DNA of 64,000 nt from Rhizobiales bacterium dw_265 (GCA_018449595.1 JAAVUU010000003.1:248001-312000), one strand, 5' to 3'; positions 35,977-44,244 are shown, counted from the stretch's first letter. Numbers and translations are program-made. The notes: generated from the letters alone by a model not told the origin.

Positions 35977-36666
35977 ATGGACGTGAAGTGGTTTCTGATG
36001 CAGCGCACCGAGTTCTTGCGATTCTATTACACGACAGCTGCACGGGCTTTCTTGGATGTCCAGAGGAAGATCGAAGTCAAAGAGGCTCCTTACGACGATC
36101 TTCTATATGACGAGTCTGGTGATCCACCTTATTTGGAGGAATGGAACGCAGCGGAAGACGGTCTCGACGTGTTGGGGCGGTCATGCGTTTCTACCCTGAG
36201 CGCGACGATCCAGCTTTATTTTGAGGAGTGGGTCAAGGAGCTTCGGATTCGCTTGGATGACAGAGACCGAATGGTCTTCAAAAAGGGGGGTGTGCTTGCG
36301 GGCTACCGCAACATTTTCGAGGTACTTCTGTCGCGCCCATGGACTGACTGTCCTGCTGATTTGGGGATTCTAGAACAAGTGACATTGGCGAGGAACAACG
36401 ATCAGCACTCTTCGTCGATCTCGACCGTCCACGCTTATCATCGGGAGATAGATCGGCAAAAATTCCCTGATTTGTTCTTTCTGAGCGATGCGGATCGCCG
36501 TCAACTCGGTGCAGATCCCGATAATGCTGGACTCTTCTTCTTTTCAAATCAAGTCAGTGTCACGAGAGACCAGCTATTCGACGCGATTGATCAGCTCGAA
36601 CGGCTGGCAGAGTGGTTGGAACCACAACTCGTCGAGTTCGGACACCGACTAGTCCCTGGCGGATAG
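35977..36666 (+). CDS. HEPN-like protein (second of the defence operon)
   Basis: This 229-residue protein is mostly helical and acidic. It has RNNDQH at 139-144, again an R-x4-H motif with a polar residue after the arginine, as in catalytic HEPN domains. The frame is open upstream to 35854, but that part overlaps the SIR2 gene; the ATG at 35977 has GAAGG about eight bases upstream. It has no clear sequence similarity by eye to the first HEPN-like protein beyond the motif. It lies 41 bases after SIR2 and 39 before the TIR-like gene. Confidence 0.58.
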   Translation: MDVKWFLMQRTEFLRFYYTTAARAFLDVQRKIEVKEAPYDDLLYDESGDPPYLEEWNAAEDGLDVLGRSCVSTLSATIQLYFEEWVKELRIRLDDRDRMVFKKGGVLAGYRNIFEVLLSRPWTDCPADLGILEQVTLARNNDQHSSSISTVHAYHREIDRQKFPDLFFLSDADRRQLGADPDNAGLFFFSNQVSVTRDQLFDAIDQLERLAEWLEPQLVEFGHRLVPGG

Positions 36667-36705
36667 CGCCAGGCTGCTCGACAGCGAGGGGTAGAGGAGC
36701 AACCG

Positions 36706-37974
36706 ATGAAGATATTCTGGTCTTGGCAATCAGACACTGACGACAAAACTGGGCGCCATTTCGTGCGTCGATGTCTGTCAGATGCCATTAAAGTTCTCAA
36801 AGTACCAGAAGAGTTGGAAGAGCCGACGCTTCGCAATACGCGAGAGGAAATGCATCTTGACCATGGCAGGCAGGGGGTGAGTGGAAGTCCGGACTTGGCG
36901 CCGACGATATTCAAGAAGATTGCGGCCGCGTCAGTCTTCGTCTGCGATGTAACTCTGGTGGCGGAAAACGAAGTGGTTGAAGCCGACAACAGCAAGAGGA
37001 AAAAGCGGCTAATCAATTCCAATGTCGGCATAGAATATGGCTACGCGATCCATCGGCTAACAGATGAACGCGTATTGATGGTGCAGAACCGCCATTTCGG
37101 GGATCGAAATGAATTGCCGTTCGACCTGCGCCACAAGGCCGGTCCCATCCAGTATAGTCTGGCGCCCGGTGCCTCCAAAGATGAGATAAGGAAGGTGAGC
37201 GCGGAGTTGACGGGCCAGCTTGTCGTCGCACTGCGGCCCTATCTCAGGATGGGCGCCGTTGACGCGGAAATGCCGACTTTTGAAGAGACGCCGGCGACCT
37301 GGTCTCCAGCTGCATTCTGGAAGCGGGGAGAAACGCTCGCTCGATTTGGAGAGCAATCGGAATGGGGCCTTTCCCCTCAGGGTACAGACCGTTACGTGTA
37401 TTCCTTCGACGACCCGGCGGCATTCTATCTTCGAGTGATACCAACCAGGCCGCTGCTACAAGAACTGCGCCTTGCCGACATTCTAGCGCAGGTTAATGGG
37501 CGCCATGTCCTAGTTGCGACTCGGGTGTCGCGCGGAGCGTTCCCGGATCACAATGCCTACGGGGCGATTTGCTTTGAGCCGCACGGTACGTCCACCACAC
37601 CAACGGCGTTCACGCAATTGTTCCAAAACGGAGAGATTTGGGGCGTGTCGAGCGAATTTATTGCCAGGTTTTCCGGGGGCACTCTGATTCAGATGCCCAA
37701 TGTGGAAAACATTTGGAAGGCGGCGCTGGACAATTGGCTGGATGTGGCGGAGGCGTTGCGGGTCGAATTGCCCATAGAAGTAGAGATTGGCGCTGTGGGT
37801 ATCGACGGCATGTGGTTGCCCACAAATAGGCAGGGCGGGACGGCTGGCCCTTTGCGGCAAGATCAGGTCAAAATCAGACGGGTTGTGAACATGCGTGAGG
37901 CAGCTGCGTCCGTGATCGACGAGTTTGTCGCTCTCCTATGGGATCGTGCGGGGGCAGATCCGCGAAGGCATTAG
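36706..37974 (+). CDS. TIR-like nucleotide-binding domain protein
   Basis: This 422-residue protein begins with a TIR-like Rossmann module: KIFWSWQSD at 2-10, SPDLAPTIFKKIAAASVFVCDVT over 61-83, and NVGIEYGYA at 106-114 with Glu110 where TIR NADases carry the catalytic glutamate. The remaining 230 residues are unassigned, mixed alpha/beta by composition. GAGGAG lies seven bases upstream of the start. Beside a SIR2 protein this could play the signalling role that ThsB plays in Thoeris; that is inference. It could equally be an independent effector. Confidence 0.62.
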   Translation: MKIFWSWQSDTDDKTGRHFVRRCLSDAIKVLKVPEELEEPTLRNTREEMHLDHGRQGVSGSPDLAPTIFKKIAAASVFVCDVTLVAENEVVEADNSKRKKRLINSNVGIEYGYAIHRLTDERVLMVQNRHFGDRNELPFDLRHKAGPIQYSLAPGASKDEIRKVSAELTGQLVVALRPYLRMGAVDAEMPTFEETPATWSPAAFWKRGETLARFGEQSEWGLSPQGTDRYVYSFDDPAAFYLRVIPTRPLLQELRLADILAQVNGRHVLVATRVSRGAFPDHNAYGAICFEPHGTSTTPTAFTQLFQNGEIWGVSSEFIARFSGGTLIQMPNVENIWKAALDNWLDVAEALRVELPIEVEIGAVGIDGMWLPTNRQGGTAGPLRQDQVKIRRVVNMREAAASVIDEFVALLWDRAGADPRRH

Positions 37975-38025
37975 AAAGTGACGAAGGCTGATCGCACATT
38001 GAATCAATGAGGCACGGGGGCCATA

Positions 38026-38568
38026 ATGACACCACGGAGGATTGCCGTTATTTGCGCTCTATGCTTTGCCGTTGGAGGGACAGTCGGAGCGTATTGCGCA
38101 GTCCGCTTTCATGGCATGGAGCCTCTGAGTGACACCAATATCGTTTTCCCGATAAAGGTCTACTCAGATAGCGGCAATTTTGTAAGCATAACTGGCCGTC
38201 TAGCCGGACAGGGGATTGGATACGCGAACAACGTGGAAACAATCACCTGTTATCGCCAGAACGGTGAATGTGAGCTTCTGGACGTCGAGCAGATCGGCCC
38301 AAATCAAATTAGCAGTCTTCAGCCTTCATTGTCTCTGCCAATCACGCACTGGGACGACAACATTATCACGGCGACTGACGCGGGCGAGCCCAATCCCATT
38401 TCATGCGCCCACATTACAATCAATATCGACCGGAAAAGAGAATATGCCTTTTGGGTACAAGAGCCAACAAATCAGACGTCTCCTAATTGCCAGCACGCTG
38501 ACGACAAGACGTACAAGTGGACGATCGAACGCTCGCTATGGGAAGCAAAGGCGCTAGGGAAGCAGTAG
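38026..38568 (+). CDS. hypothetical exported or membrane-anchored protein
   Basis: This 180-residue protein has one N-terminal hydrophobic helix (IAVICALCFAVGGTVGAYCA, about residues 6-25) and a polar remainder with four cysteines at about 76, 81, 127 and 155, suggesting disulfides and a periplasmic or surface location. No family is recognised. It follows the TIR-like gene by 51 bases in the same direction and shares the lower G+C of the island, so it may be its last member. Confidence 0.55.
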   Translation: MTPRRIAVICALCFAVGGTVGAYCAVRFHGMEPLSDTNIVFPIKVYSDSGNFVSITGRLAGQGIGYANNVETITCYRQNGECELLDVEQIGPNQISSLQPSLSLPITHWDDNIITATDAGEPNPISCAHITINIDRKREYAFWVQEPTNQTSPNCQHADDKTYKWTIERSLWEAKALGKQ

Positions 38569-38743
38569 ACCGTCGTCAAGTAGTAGCGTGGAGCCCATGA
38601 TGGGCGTATCACCCGTTGGGGTTGGCGTAAATCCGCCAAAGGCCGAGCCTACTCATTCCCAGCATTGGCAACAGCACTCGACAACAGCGAGCGGCCCGAC
38701 GGAGTGGCTGCGGAGCTTCGGAGCGCTTTCAACTGACCGAGTG

Positions 38744-39643
38744 TCAGCGCTTGGTTTTACCGCGCGGCAATTTGGTGACCGTCCCGCCGGATCGTTTGGC
38801 CGGCGAGCGCTGGCCTCCCAGGCTGCGCTTCAAGGCTTCCATCAGATCGACCACATTTGTTTGGTCCGCCGGCTCCTCGACGCGGGTGATCTTATGGCCA
38901 CGCTTCTTTTCTTCGATCAATGCCCGCAGCGCATCCTCGTAGCGATCCGTAAACTCTTCGGGGTCGAATGAGCCTTCCTTCTGCTCGATGATCCGCCGCG
39001 CGATGTCGATCATCTGGCGGTCGGGCTTGCCGTGCGGGACATCCTCCAGCGCCGCGGACGTGTTGACCACCTCGTCGCGGGTGCGTAACGTAGTGGCGAG
39101 CAGGCCATTGTCGCGCGGCTCGATGGCCATCAGCCGTTCGCGCGTGTGCATCACCACTCTACCAAGCGCGATCCGATTGGCCTGCTGCATCGCCTGCTGG
39201 ATCACGCCATAGGCTTCGGCCGAACTCTGGTCGAGCGGCGCCAGCACATACGGCGTGTCCCAATAGAGCCGGTCGATGGTATCGGCATCGACAAAGCGTT
39301 CGATCTCCAGCGTCTTGGTGGTCTCCAGCTTCACCGACTCAAAATCTTCGTCGGTGAACAGCACATAATTGTTCTTTTCGACGGCATAGCCTTTGACCAG
39401 ACTGGAACGATCCACCGGCCCGGTGTCGGGATCGGTGGTCACCATCTTGATGCGGTTGCCCGTCTCAGGGTTGATGAGGTTGAAGGAAATGTCGCCCGCG
39501 ACGGTGGTGGCCTTGTAAAGGCCCACCGCGCAACTCACCAGCGACAGGCGCAAATGGCCCTGCCAGGCCGGGCGAGAGGACAACCCCGGCATGGCGAAGC
39601 TGCGGGGCTTCGGAGTTGCGTCTTTTCGGCGGGGAGCGGCCAT
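38744..39643 (-). CDS. ku: Ku protein of bacterial non-homologous end joining
   Basis: This 299-residue Ku homodimer subunit binds DNA double-strand ends. It has the Ku core: RPAWQGHLRLSLVSCAVGLY near the start, NLINPETGNRIKMV, KGYAVEKNNYVLFTDEDF, and the helical arm around RDEVVNTSAALEDVPHGK, with a basic C-terminal tail (about residues 270-299). The partner ligase LigD is not in the window. The frame runs upstream to 39733, but the ATG at 39643 begins the family match. An EcfG-like promoter lies 34 bases upstream. Confidence 0.93.
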   Translation of the reverse strand: MAAPRRKDATPKPRSFAMPGLSSRPAWQGHLRLSLVSCAVGLYKATTVAGDISFNLINPETGNRIKMVTTDPDTGPVDRSSLVKGYAVEKNNYVLFTDEDFESVKLETTKTLEIERFVDADTIDRLYWDTPYVLAPLDQSSAEAYGVIQQAMQQANRIALGRVVMHTRERLMAIEPRDNGLLATTLRTRDEVVNTSAALEDVPHGKPDRQMIDIARRIIEQKEGSFDPEEFTDRYEDALRALIEEKKRGHKITRVEEPADQTNVVDLMEALKRSLGGQRSPAKRSGGTVTKLPRGKTKR

Positions 39644-39676
39644 CGGATCACCCAGGATATTATGTGTTTGCGACTC

Positions 39677-39701
39677 AACTGCCCGAAAGCCGGGAAGTTC
39701 C
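39677..39701 (-). promoter_or_regulatory. EcfG-type general stress promoter upstream of ku
   Basis: On the minus strand GGAAC (39701-39697) is followed after 17 bases by GTT (39679-39677), matching the alphaproteobacterial EcfG consensus GGAAC-N16/17-cGTT except for the base before GTT. The -10 element lies about 34 bases before the ku start. Confidence 0.5.
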
Positions 39702-39831
39702 ATGCCGTCGGTGCGCCGCACAGGCCGCCTCAAGCCTTAGTGGGCCGCGGCCAATCCGCGCCTATTAGAACGCCCGTGCAACCTCGCCTCGCTCCGGCTG
39801 TTCTCGTTTGGGAATAGCCAAGGAGCCGCCC

Positions 39832-40191
39832 ATGACCACCGAGCTTGCGGAGCAGGTTACCGAGGTTCCGCGCCAGTACGAATCCGGACAGAAATCCACC
39901 GCCCGTCTTCTCAAGGACGCGGGCTTTCCGGAGTTGCGGGGGGCACTGTCGGTCGAGGATGTGGAGCAGGCGTTGGCGGAAGATCCCGGCCTTGCTGCCT
40001 TGTGGTTCAAGCGCGGCAGTGACCAGCGCTTTGCCGGCGGCTGGGGTATTGAATGCGAAGGCGACGAATACCGCATCCGGAGCTTCGACGGCGCCGGCAG
40101 CGTAATCGTGCATGACCGATTACGCGCCTGCGCCGAATTTGTCGTGCGCTATGTCATGTTTATCGGCGACGTGCAGGCGCGCACCCGCTGA
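39832..40191 (+). CDS. hypothetical protein
   Basis: This 119-residue soluble protein, divergent from ku, has AAGGAG seven to eight bases before the ATG at 39832. It contains a helical N-terminal half (TARLLKDAGFPELRGALSVE) and a likely beta-rich C-terminal half (GGWGIECEGDEYRIRSFD). I do not recognise a family. Its place beside ku and a series of small stress-type genes suggests stress expression. Confidence 0.65.
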   Translation: MTTELAEQVTEVPRQYESGQKSTARLLKDAGFPELRGALSVEDVEQALAEDPGLAALWFKRGSDQRFAGGWGIECEGDEYRIRSFDGAGSVIVHDRLRACAEFVVRYVMFIGDVQARTR

Positions 40192-40213
40192 ACCACTCCT
40201 TGGTAGGGAAAAT

Positions 40214-40477
40214 ATGGTCACGAATTGGTGGAAATTGTCGTCGGACCTCGCCTTGGCGAATCTGGAGGCGCAGCGTGTGATCGCCTTGCGGCTGGCGAAG
40301 CTGGCAAAGGGCGGCCCCGCCGCGCAGCGCGAATCCCGCCGTATGGTCGTGGAGAAGATCGCCGCGTCAGCGGAAGCGGGCCTTGCCCTGGCAGCGGGGC
40401 GCACACCGCAATCGGTGCTGCGGCGCTATCGCACCATTATGCGCGCCAACGGCAAACGCCTCGCCAAGGCGCGCTAG
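40214..40477 (+). CDS. hypothetical small basic helical protein
   Basis: This 87-residue protein starts MVTNWWKLSSDLALANLEAQ and continues as a single, mostly helical, Ala/Arg-rich chain ending RANGKRLAKAR. The composition resembles phasin-like or nucleoid-associated small proteins, but no family is identified. It follows the preceding hypothetical gene by 22 bases and probably shares its transcript. Confidence 0.6.
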   Translation: MVTNWWKLSSDLALANLEAQRVIALRLAKLAKGGPAAQRESRRMVVEKIAASAEAGLALAAGRTPQSVLRRYRTIMRANGKRLAKAR

Positions 40478-40530
40478 CCGCGTTCGTTCCGTGGTGCAGA
40501 AGGCCGCAAATGGGCCAGATTGGCAGCAGG

Positions 40531-41175
40531 ATGCCTCGAAAACTCAAGACCTACGTCACCAATCTTGGCTTTTTTGAACTGGCGCTGGCTGCGCCTTCGA
40601 TGAAGGCAGCGCTGGAAGCCTGGGGCATGGGCCATAACGCCTTCCACCAGGGTTTCGCCAAGGAAACCGACGACCCCAAGATCGTCGCGGCGACGATGGC
40701 GCAGCCAGGCGTGGTATTGAAGCGTCCGGTCGGAACGAAAGGCCCCTTCACCGAAAACGCCGCCTTGCCGAAAGAGCCTTGGGCGCTGACGGCGCCGAAG
40801 GTGCCAAAGGCTGCACCGACACCACCAAGGCAGAAAGTCAAAGCCAGAGCGAAGCCCCCGACGGAGGCGGACAGCAAACGCGACAAGGCCGCCATCCTGT
40901 CCTTTCAAAAGGCCAAAGAACAGCGCGACCGTGCGAGAGCCGAGAAAGAAGCTGCGGAGGCAGCCCGGCAGGAGAAGGAACAAGATGGTATCGCGCGCGC
41001 TGTTGCCAAGGCGGAAGAAGCCTTGCGTGCGGCGCAGACGCGCCACGACGACGCGATGAAGGCCATTGAAGCGGAGCGCGACAAACTCGACCGTCGCGCG
41101 GCTGCGGAAAATCAGCGTTGGGCTGCGGAGCGGAAAAAATTGCAGGCGGCCGCGCTCCAAGCCGCGAAGCGATGA
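40531..41175 (+). CDS. hypothetical TolA-like coiled-coil protein
   Basis: This 214-residue protein has a conserved-looking N-terminal domain (MPRKLKTYVTNLGFFELALA, PSMKAALEAWGMGHNAFHQG, residues about 1-45), a Pro/Lys linker and a long charged coiled coil (about 115-214, rich in Ala, Glu, Lys and Arg). Such proteins are often labelled TolA-like, though there is no membrane anchor here. ATGs at 40510 and 40531 are both possible; the second starts the recognisable domain. Function unknown. Confidence 0.6.
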   Translation: MPRKLKTYVTNLGFFELALAAPSMKAALEAWGMGHNAFHQGFAKETDDPKIVAATMAQPGVVLKRPVGTKGPFTENAALPKEPWALTAPKVPKAAPTPPRQKVKARAKPPTEADSKRDKAAILSFQKAKEQRDRARAEKEAAEAARQEKEQDGIARAVAKAEEALRAAQTRHDDAMKAIEAERDKLDRRAAAENQRWAAERKKLQAAALQAAKR

Positions 41176-41190
41176 CCGGCACGTCCTGGT

Positions 41191-41589
41191 CTAGGTCTGG
41201 CGGCTTCGCGCCTTCGGCCGCGTGGTCGGCTTGGTCAGACCCAACTCCTGTGCCACCCCTTCAAGCGCCGTGGGCGTGATCGCCTCGATCACGTCGTCCA
41301 TCGTATCGGTGTCCGGTTCGGCGTCCTGCGGCACCACGCCGGCGGCGCGGCAAGCATGTTCGATCAGTTGGCGGGCGCAGCGGAGTGCCTGGGCACGGCG
41401 CTGGTCGGGACTTTCGCTGTCGCGCCACGGCACCGGCACCCGGATGGTCACCGCCGGGGTGAGGCCGGCGAGGATGTAGGTGATGGTGACGGTGGCCCAG
41501 ACTATCGGCCCCTCGGCGCTTTCGACCGGCGCGGCGTCAAAGGCCGCGTCCAGATCGACGACTTTGGCGGTAGAAGGTTTGAGGACCAT
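41191..41589 (-). CDS. hypothetical protein downstream of xth
   Basis: This 132-residue protein is encoded 30 bases after xth on the same strand. It has a short beta-rich region (VWATVTITYILAGLTPAVTI) followed by VPVPWRDSESPDQRRAQALR and a helical acidic section. No family is recognised. As third gene of the DUF2188-xth run it probably shares the EcfG-like promoter at 42765-42789. Confidence 0.6.
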   Translation of the reverse strand: MVLKPSTAKVVDLDAAFDAAPVESAEGPIVWATVTITYILAGLTPAVTIRVPVPWRDSESPDQRRAQALRCARQLIEHACRAAGVVPQDAEPDTDTMDDVIEAITPTALEGVAQELGLTKPTTRPKARSRQT

Positions 41590-41619
41590 AGGGCGAGAAC
41601 GCGCCAGGGCGGGTGGGGT

Positions 41620-42447
41620 TCACGATCTAGCGGCCGGCCGCGCCCTGGATTTGGGCTTGGCCGGGCGGCCCTTCGGCCAGGCCAGTTCGATCCAGGTGGG
41701 CGCATGATCGCTGGTCTTTTCCCAGGAGCGGACTTCGCGGTCCACATTGGCGGCTTTGAGGTGTTTGGCCAGGTTGGGCGACAGCAGCAGATGGTCGATG
41801 CGCAATCCCGCATCGCGGGCATAGGCATTCCGAAAATAATCCCAGAAGGTGTAAATCCGTTCGTCCGGTTGCATCGTGCGCAAGGCGTCGGTCCAGCCTT
41901 GCGCCAGCAGCTTGGCATAGGCTTTGCGCACTTCCGGGTGGAAGAGGGCGTCGTTGACCCAGCGTTCCGCTTTGTAAACATCAAGGTCGGTGGGCATGAC
42001 GTTATAGTCGCCCGCCAGGACGACAGGTTCGCCGCTTTTGAGAAGCGTTTTGGCATGACGCTGCAAACGTGCAAACCAGGCCAGCTTGTAATCAAATTTC
42101 GGGCTGGGCCAGGGATTGCCGTTGGGCAGATACAGCCCGCCGACAATGAGACCTCCGACCTCGGCTTCGATGTAGCGGCTGTGCAGATCGTCCGGATCGC
42201 CGGGCAGTGCCCGGCGGCGCTCAACAGGCACCGCGCCTTTGGCGAGAATGGCGACACCGTTCCATGCCTTCTGGCCGTGCCAGATCGCGCCGTAACCGGC
42301 CTTCTCAATTTCCTGCCGTGGAAATCGCTCTTGCGGCGCCTTGAGTTCTTGCAGGCAGACAATGTCGGGGCTGGCAGCGCCCAGCCAGCGCAGCAGCACC
42401 GGCAGTCGCCCGTTCACGCCATTGACGTTGTAGGTCGCGATCTTCAT
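41620..42447 (-). CDS. xth: exodeoxyribonuclease III (AP endonuclease)
   Basis: This 275-residue enzyme cleaves abasic sites in base-excision repair. The endonuclease/exonuclease/phosphatase fold is marked by ATYNVNGVNGR at the start, LQELKAP with the metal-binding Glu, VLAGDYNVMPTDLDV with the catalytic Asp/Asn pair, and SDHAP with the catalytic His near the end. It has an extended basic C-terminal tail. The gene starts three bases after the stop of the DUF2188 gene, so it is coupled to a stress-type operon. Confidence 0.93.
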   Translation of the reverse strand: MKIATYNVNGVNGRLPVLLRWLGAASPDIVCLQELKAPQERFPRQEIEKAGYGAIWHGQKAWNGVAILAKGAVPVERRRALPGDPDDLHSRYIEAEVGGLIVGGLYLPNGNPWPSPKFDYKLAWFARLQRHAKTLLKSGEPVVLAGDYNVMPTDLDVYKAERWVNDALFHPEVRKAYAKLLAQGWTDALRTMQPDERIYTFWDYFRNAYARDAGLRIDHLLLSPNLAKHLKAANVDREVRSWEKTSDHAPTWIELAWPKGRPAKPKSRARPAARS

Positions 42448-42450
42448 TCG

Positions 42451-42735
42451 TCAGCGAACGGACCAAGCGAGCTTGTATGTCCCGTCCGGTTGCTCGACAC
42501 AGACCATAATGTCATGCCCGCGGCCGTGGGCGTGCTGGGCTTCGCGGACGGCCAAATCGATCGCTTCACTGACGTGGTGGGCATGGCCGACGACGCGGCC
42601 TTCATCATCAACCACATCCCAGCGGTCCAGCGCCTTGTTGTGATCGACGTGATAAGCCTGATCGCCGGAGCCCTTGGCGCTATCGGCGGCCACGGAGCGC
42701 TTTGGTGTCTTTTTTGTCTCTGTTGCCGTAGCCAT
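42451..42735 (-). CDS. DUF2188-like small protein
   Basis: This 94-residue protein matches the DUF2188 pattern: a basic N-terminus, YHVDHNKALDRWDVVDDEG, then HHVSEAIDLAVREAQ and a final strand ending GTYKLAW. These small proteins are common in stress loci and their function is unknown. It is the first gene of the operon with xth, and the -10 part of an EcfG-like promoter lies 30 bases upstream. Confidence 0.75.
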   Translation of the reverse strand: MATATETKKTPKRSVAADSAKGSGDQAYHVDHNKALDRWDVVDDEGRVVGHAHHVSEAIDLAVREAQHAHGRGHDIMVCVEQPDGTYKLAWSVR

Positions 42736-42764
42736 CGGCTTCTCCTGGTTGGTCTCCTCGACAC

Positions 42765-42789
42765 AACAGTTGCCGAGTCAACGAGTTCC
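42765..42789 (-). promoter_or_regulatory. EcfG-type general stress promoter upstream of DUF2188-xth
   Basis: On the minus strand GGAAC (42789-42785) is followed after 17 bases by GTT (42767-42765). The spacing and the distance to the gene (30 bases) match the ku promoter, which strengthens both assignments. Confidence 0.5.
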
Positions 42790-43021
42790 GCGAACAACCA
42801 AACGAATCAGTGCCTTAGTATGTCCTCTAGGCCCGCTACCGACGAGTTGCAGCGTACAGTTTGGAACGATTAGGGCAGGGCGAGCTTTCCATGGTGGCGA
42901 CCGATATCCAAGCCGAGGCCGGCGATGGAGGCGAAGTTCGCTCCACCGACCGTATTTCCGTCTTCGGAGCCGCAGCGGCCAAGCCGAAGGCTCACCAACG
43001 TATCTCTTGAAAGGAACTCAA

Positions 43022-43195
43022 ATGGACAAAGATCGCATCGACGGCGCGGCCGACCAGGCCAAAGGCGCAGTGAAAGAAACCGCCGGCAAGGTTGTCGGCG
43101 ACAAGAAACTTCAGACCGAAGGCACGCTCGACAAGGCCAAGGGCCAGGTTGAAAGCGCCGTCGGCGGCGCAAAAGACACTTTGCGCGGCAAGTAA
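43022..43195 (+). CDS. CsbD-family stress protein
   Basis: This 57-residue protein is a CsbD-like protein: MDKDRIDGAADQAKGAVKE, then GKVVGDKKLQTEGTLDKAKG and a Gly/Lys-rich end. The family is strongly induced in general stress responses; the molecular role is unknown. AAAGGA lies about eight bases before the ATG at 43022. A terminator follows at 43209. A GGAAC at 42863 lacks a good -10 partner, so I do not call a promoter for it. Confidence 0.92.
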   Translation: MDKDRIDGAADQAKGAVKETAGKVVGDKKLQTEGTLDKAKGQVESAVGGAKDTLRGK

Positions 43196-43208
43196 GGCTT
43201 ACCAATAG

Positions 43209-43238
43209 AGCCCGGTGGAGAACCGCCGGGCTTTATTT
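43209..43238 (+). terminator. rho-independent terminator after csbD
   Basis: AGCCCGGTGG (43209-43218) pairs with CCGCCGGGCT (43223-43232) around an AGAA loop, with one T-G pair, and is followed by TTATTT. It lies 13 bases after the csbD stop. Confidence 0.85.
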
Positions 43239-43305
43239 GCCGCAGCGTAATTTCTGTCGCCGGACGGTTGAGTTCAACCGCTCCGATCACCTGTTGGAGA
43301 ATCCC

Positions 43306-43386
43306 GTGGAAACCATTCTTATTGTTGTCGTTCTTGTTCTGCTTCTCGGTGGTGGCGGCTTTTGGGGCTTTAGCCGCTGGCGCTAA
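43306..43386 (+). CDS. 26-residue membrane microprotein (DUF3309-like)
   Basis: This tiny gene, read from a GTG with GGAG about six bases upstream, encodes a 26-residue protein: a hydrophobic run VETILIVVVLVLLLGGGG followed by FWGFSRWR. The pattern of a single helix, a glycine cluster and an aromatic/basic end matches the small DUF3309-type membrane peptides often found near stress genes in alphaproteobacteria. Its function is unknown. Confidence 0.65.
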   Translation: METILIVVVLVLLLGGGGFWGFSRWR

Positions 43387-43509
43387 TCACCGCGACGTGC
43401 CAGTTCCGGTGCATCGGTCCGTGCGGCTAAGCTACGGTTGCCTGCCAATGGGCCTTTCCATCATCGTCCGATGATAGCAAGGTTTGCGCGCACAATGCGG
43501 GAGTAGCCG

Positions 43510-43776
43510 ATGGCACTGTTCGACAATCTGGAAGCCAAGGCCGGCGAGATCGCCCAGACGACCGGGCTTGCGGTGACGGATATTCACGCAATCGCCAACA
43601 CGTTTCAGGCCAACCTCACTAGCAGCGACGGTAACCCAGAAGAGGCCATTGAGGCGGCTGCCGCGCAGCACGGCGTGGACGCAGCAACCGTGCGGGAAAT
43701 CATCGCCCGCGCGGGCGGTCTCGACAGCGAGATCGGCGATATTGCCGAGCATTCCGTCAAGCCCGGCGGCATCTAG
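43510..43776 (+). CDS. hypothetical small acidic protein
   Basis: This 88-residue acidic helical protein (MALFDNLEAKAGEIAQTTGL at the start) contains a segment resembling a helical hairpin or small DNA-binding-like fold (AAAAQHGVDAATVREIIAR), but no family can be named. It stands alone between small stress-type genes, with the ATG at 43510. Confidence 0.55.
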   Translation: MALFDNLEAKAGEIAQTTGLAVTDIHAIANTFQANLTSSDGNPEEAIEAAAAQHGVDAATVREIIARAGGLDSEIGDIAEHSVKPGGI

Positions 43777-43886
43777 CAAAACTATCCCCGCGGCACTGGC
43801 GCTCTAGTGAGTTCCGGCCCAGTGTATTGCTTCTCGGCGCTGCCTGATGACGACATGCAATTCCAAACAACGAAGAGGATCGTAGG

Positions 43887-44126
43887 ATGACGGATGATGA
43901 AGTTCAGGCGTGGATCGGCAAGCCGGTGCGCGTGACATTGACGGACGCGAGCATTGTCGCGGGCACACTTCATGGCGAGGATGGTCACGGCCATGGCCAT
44001 AAGCATTACACTGTCGTCTCAGATCCGATCAAAAAGGGCGACGACAAGGTAAAGGTGCTGATTCACGGCGCAGAATTGATTACCGACATTGAAGATGCGT
44101 CGGGTGATCCGGCCGCTGTTGAGTAG
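43887..44126 (+). CDS. hypothetical small protein with His-rich loop
   Basis: This 79-residue protein appears to be a small beta-barrel: VRVTLTDASIVAGTLHGED, a His/Gly-rich loop (GHGHGHKH at about residues 34-41), then KVKVLIHGAELITDIE. An SH3/Sm-like barrel is possible. The histidine cluster could bind metal. AAGAGGATCGTAGG lies ahead of the ATG. No family is assigned. Confidence 0.6.
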   Translation: MTDDEVQAWIGKPVRVTLTDASIVAGTLHGEDGHGHGHKHYTVVSDPIKKGDDKVKVLIHGAELITDIEDASGDPAAVE

Positions 44127-44244
44127 GGCGGCGATAGTTTCTTCGAAGGCCGCGATGTTTGGGAGCGGCAAGCCCTTTGAGGGTTCTGCGAACGGAGCCT
44201 AAAGCAGACGGCGTAGCGGGCGGCACGTCAAGATCGTGCTTTGC

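Noticed and set aside
34478..37974. classical Thoeris system
   Set aside because: SIR2 and TIR-like genes are both present, but the SIR2 protein shows no SLOG or macro domain, two HEPN-like genes are interleaved and the TIR-like protein has a large extra domain; a plain Thoeris label would overstate the match.
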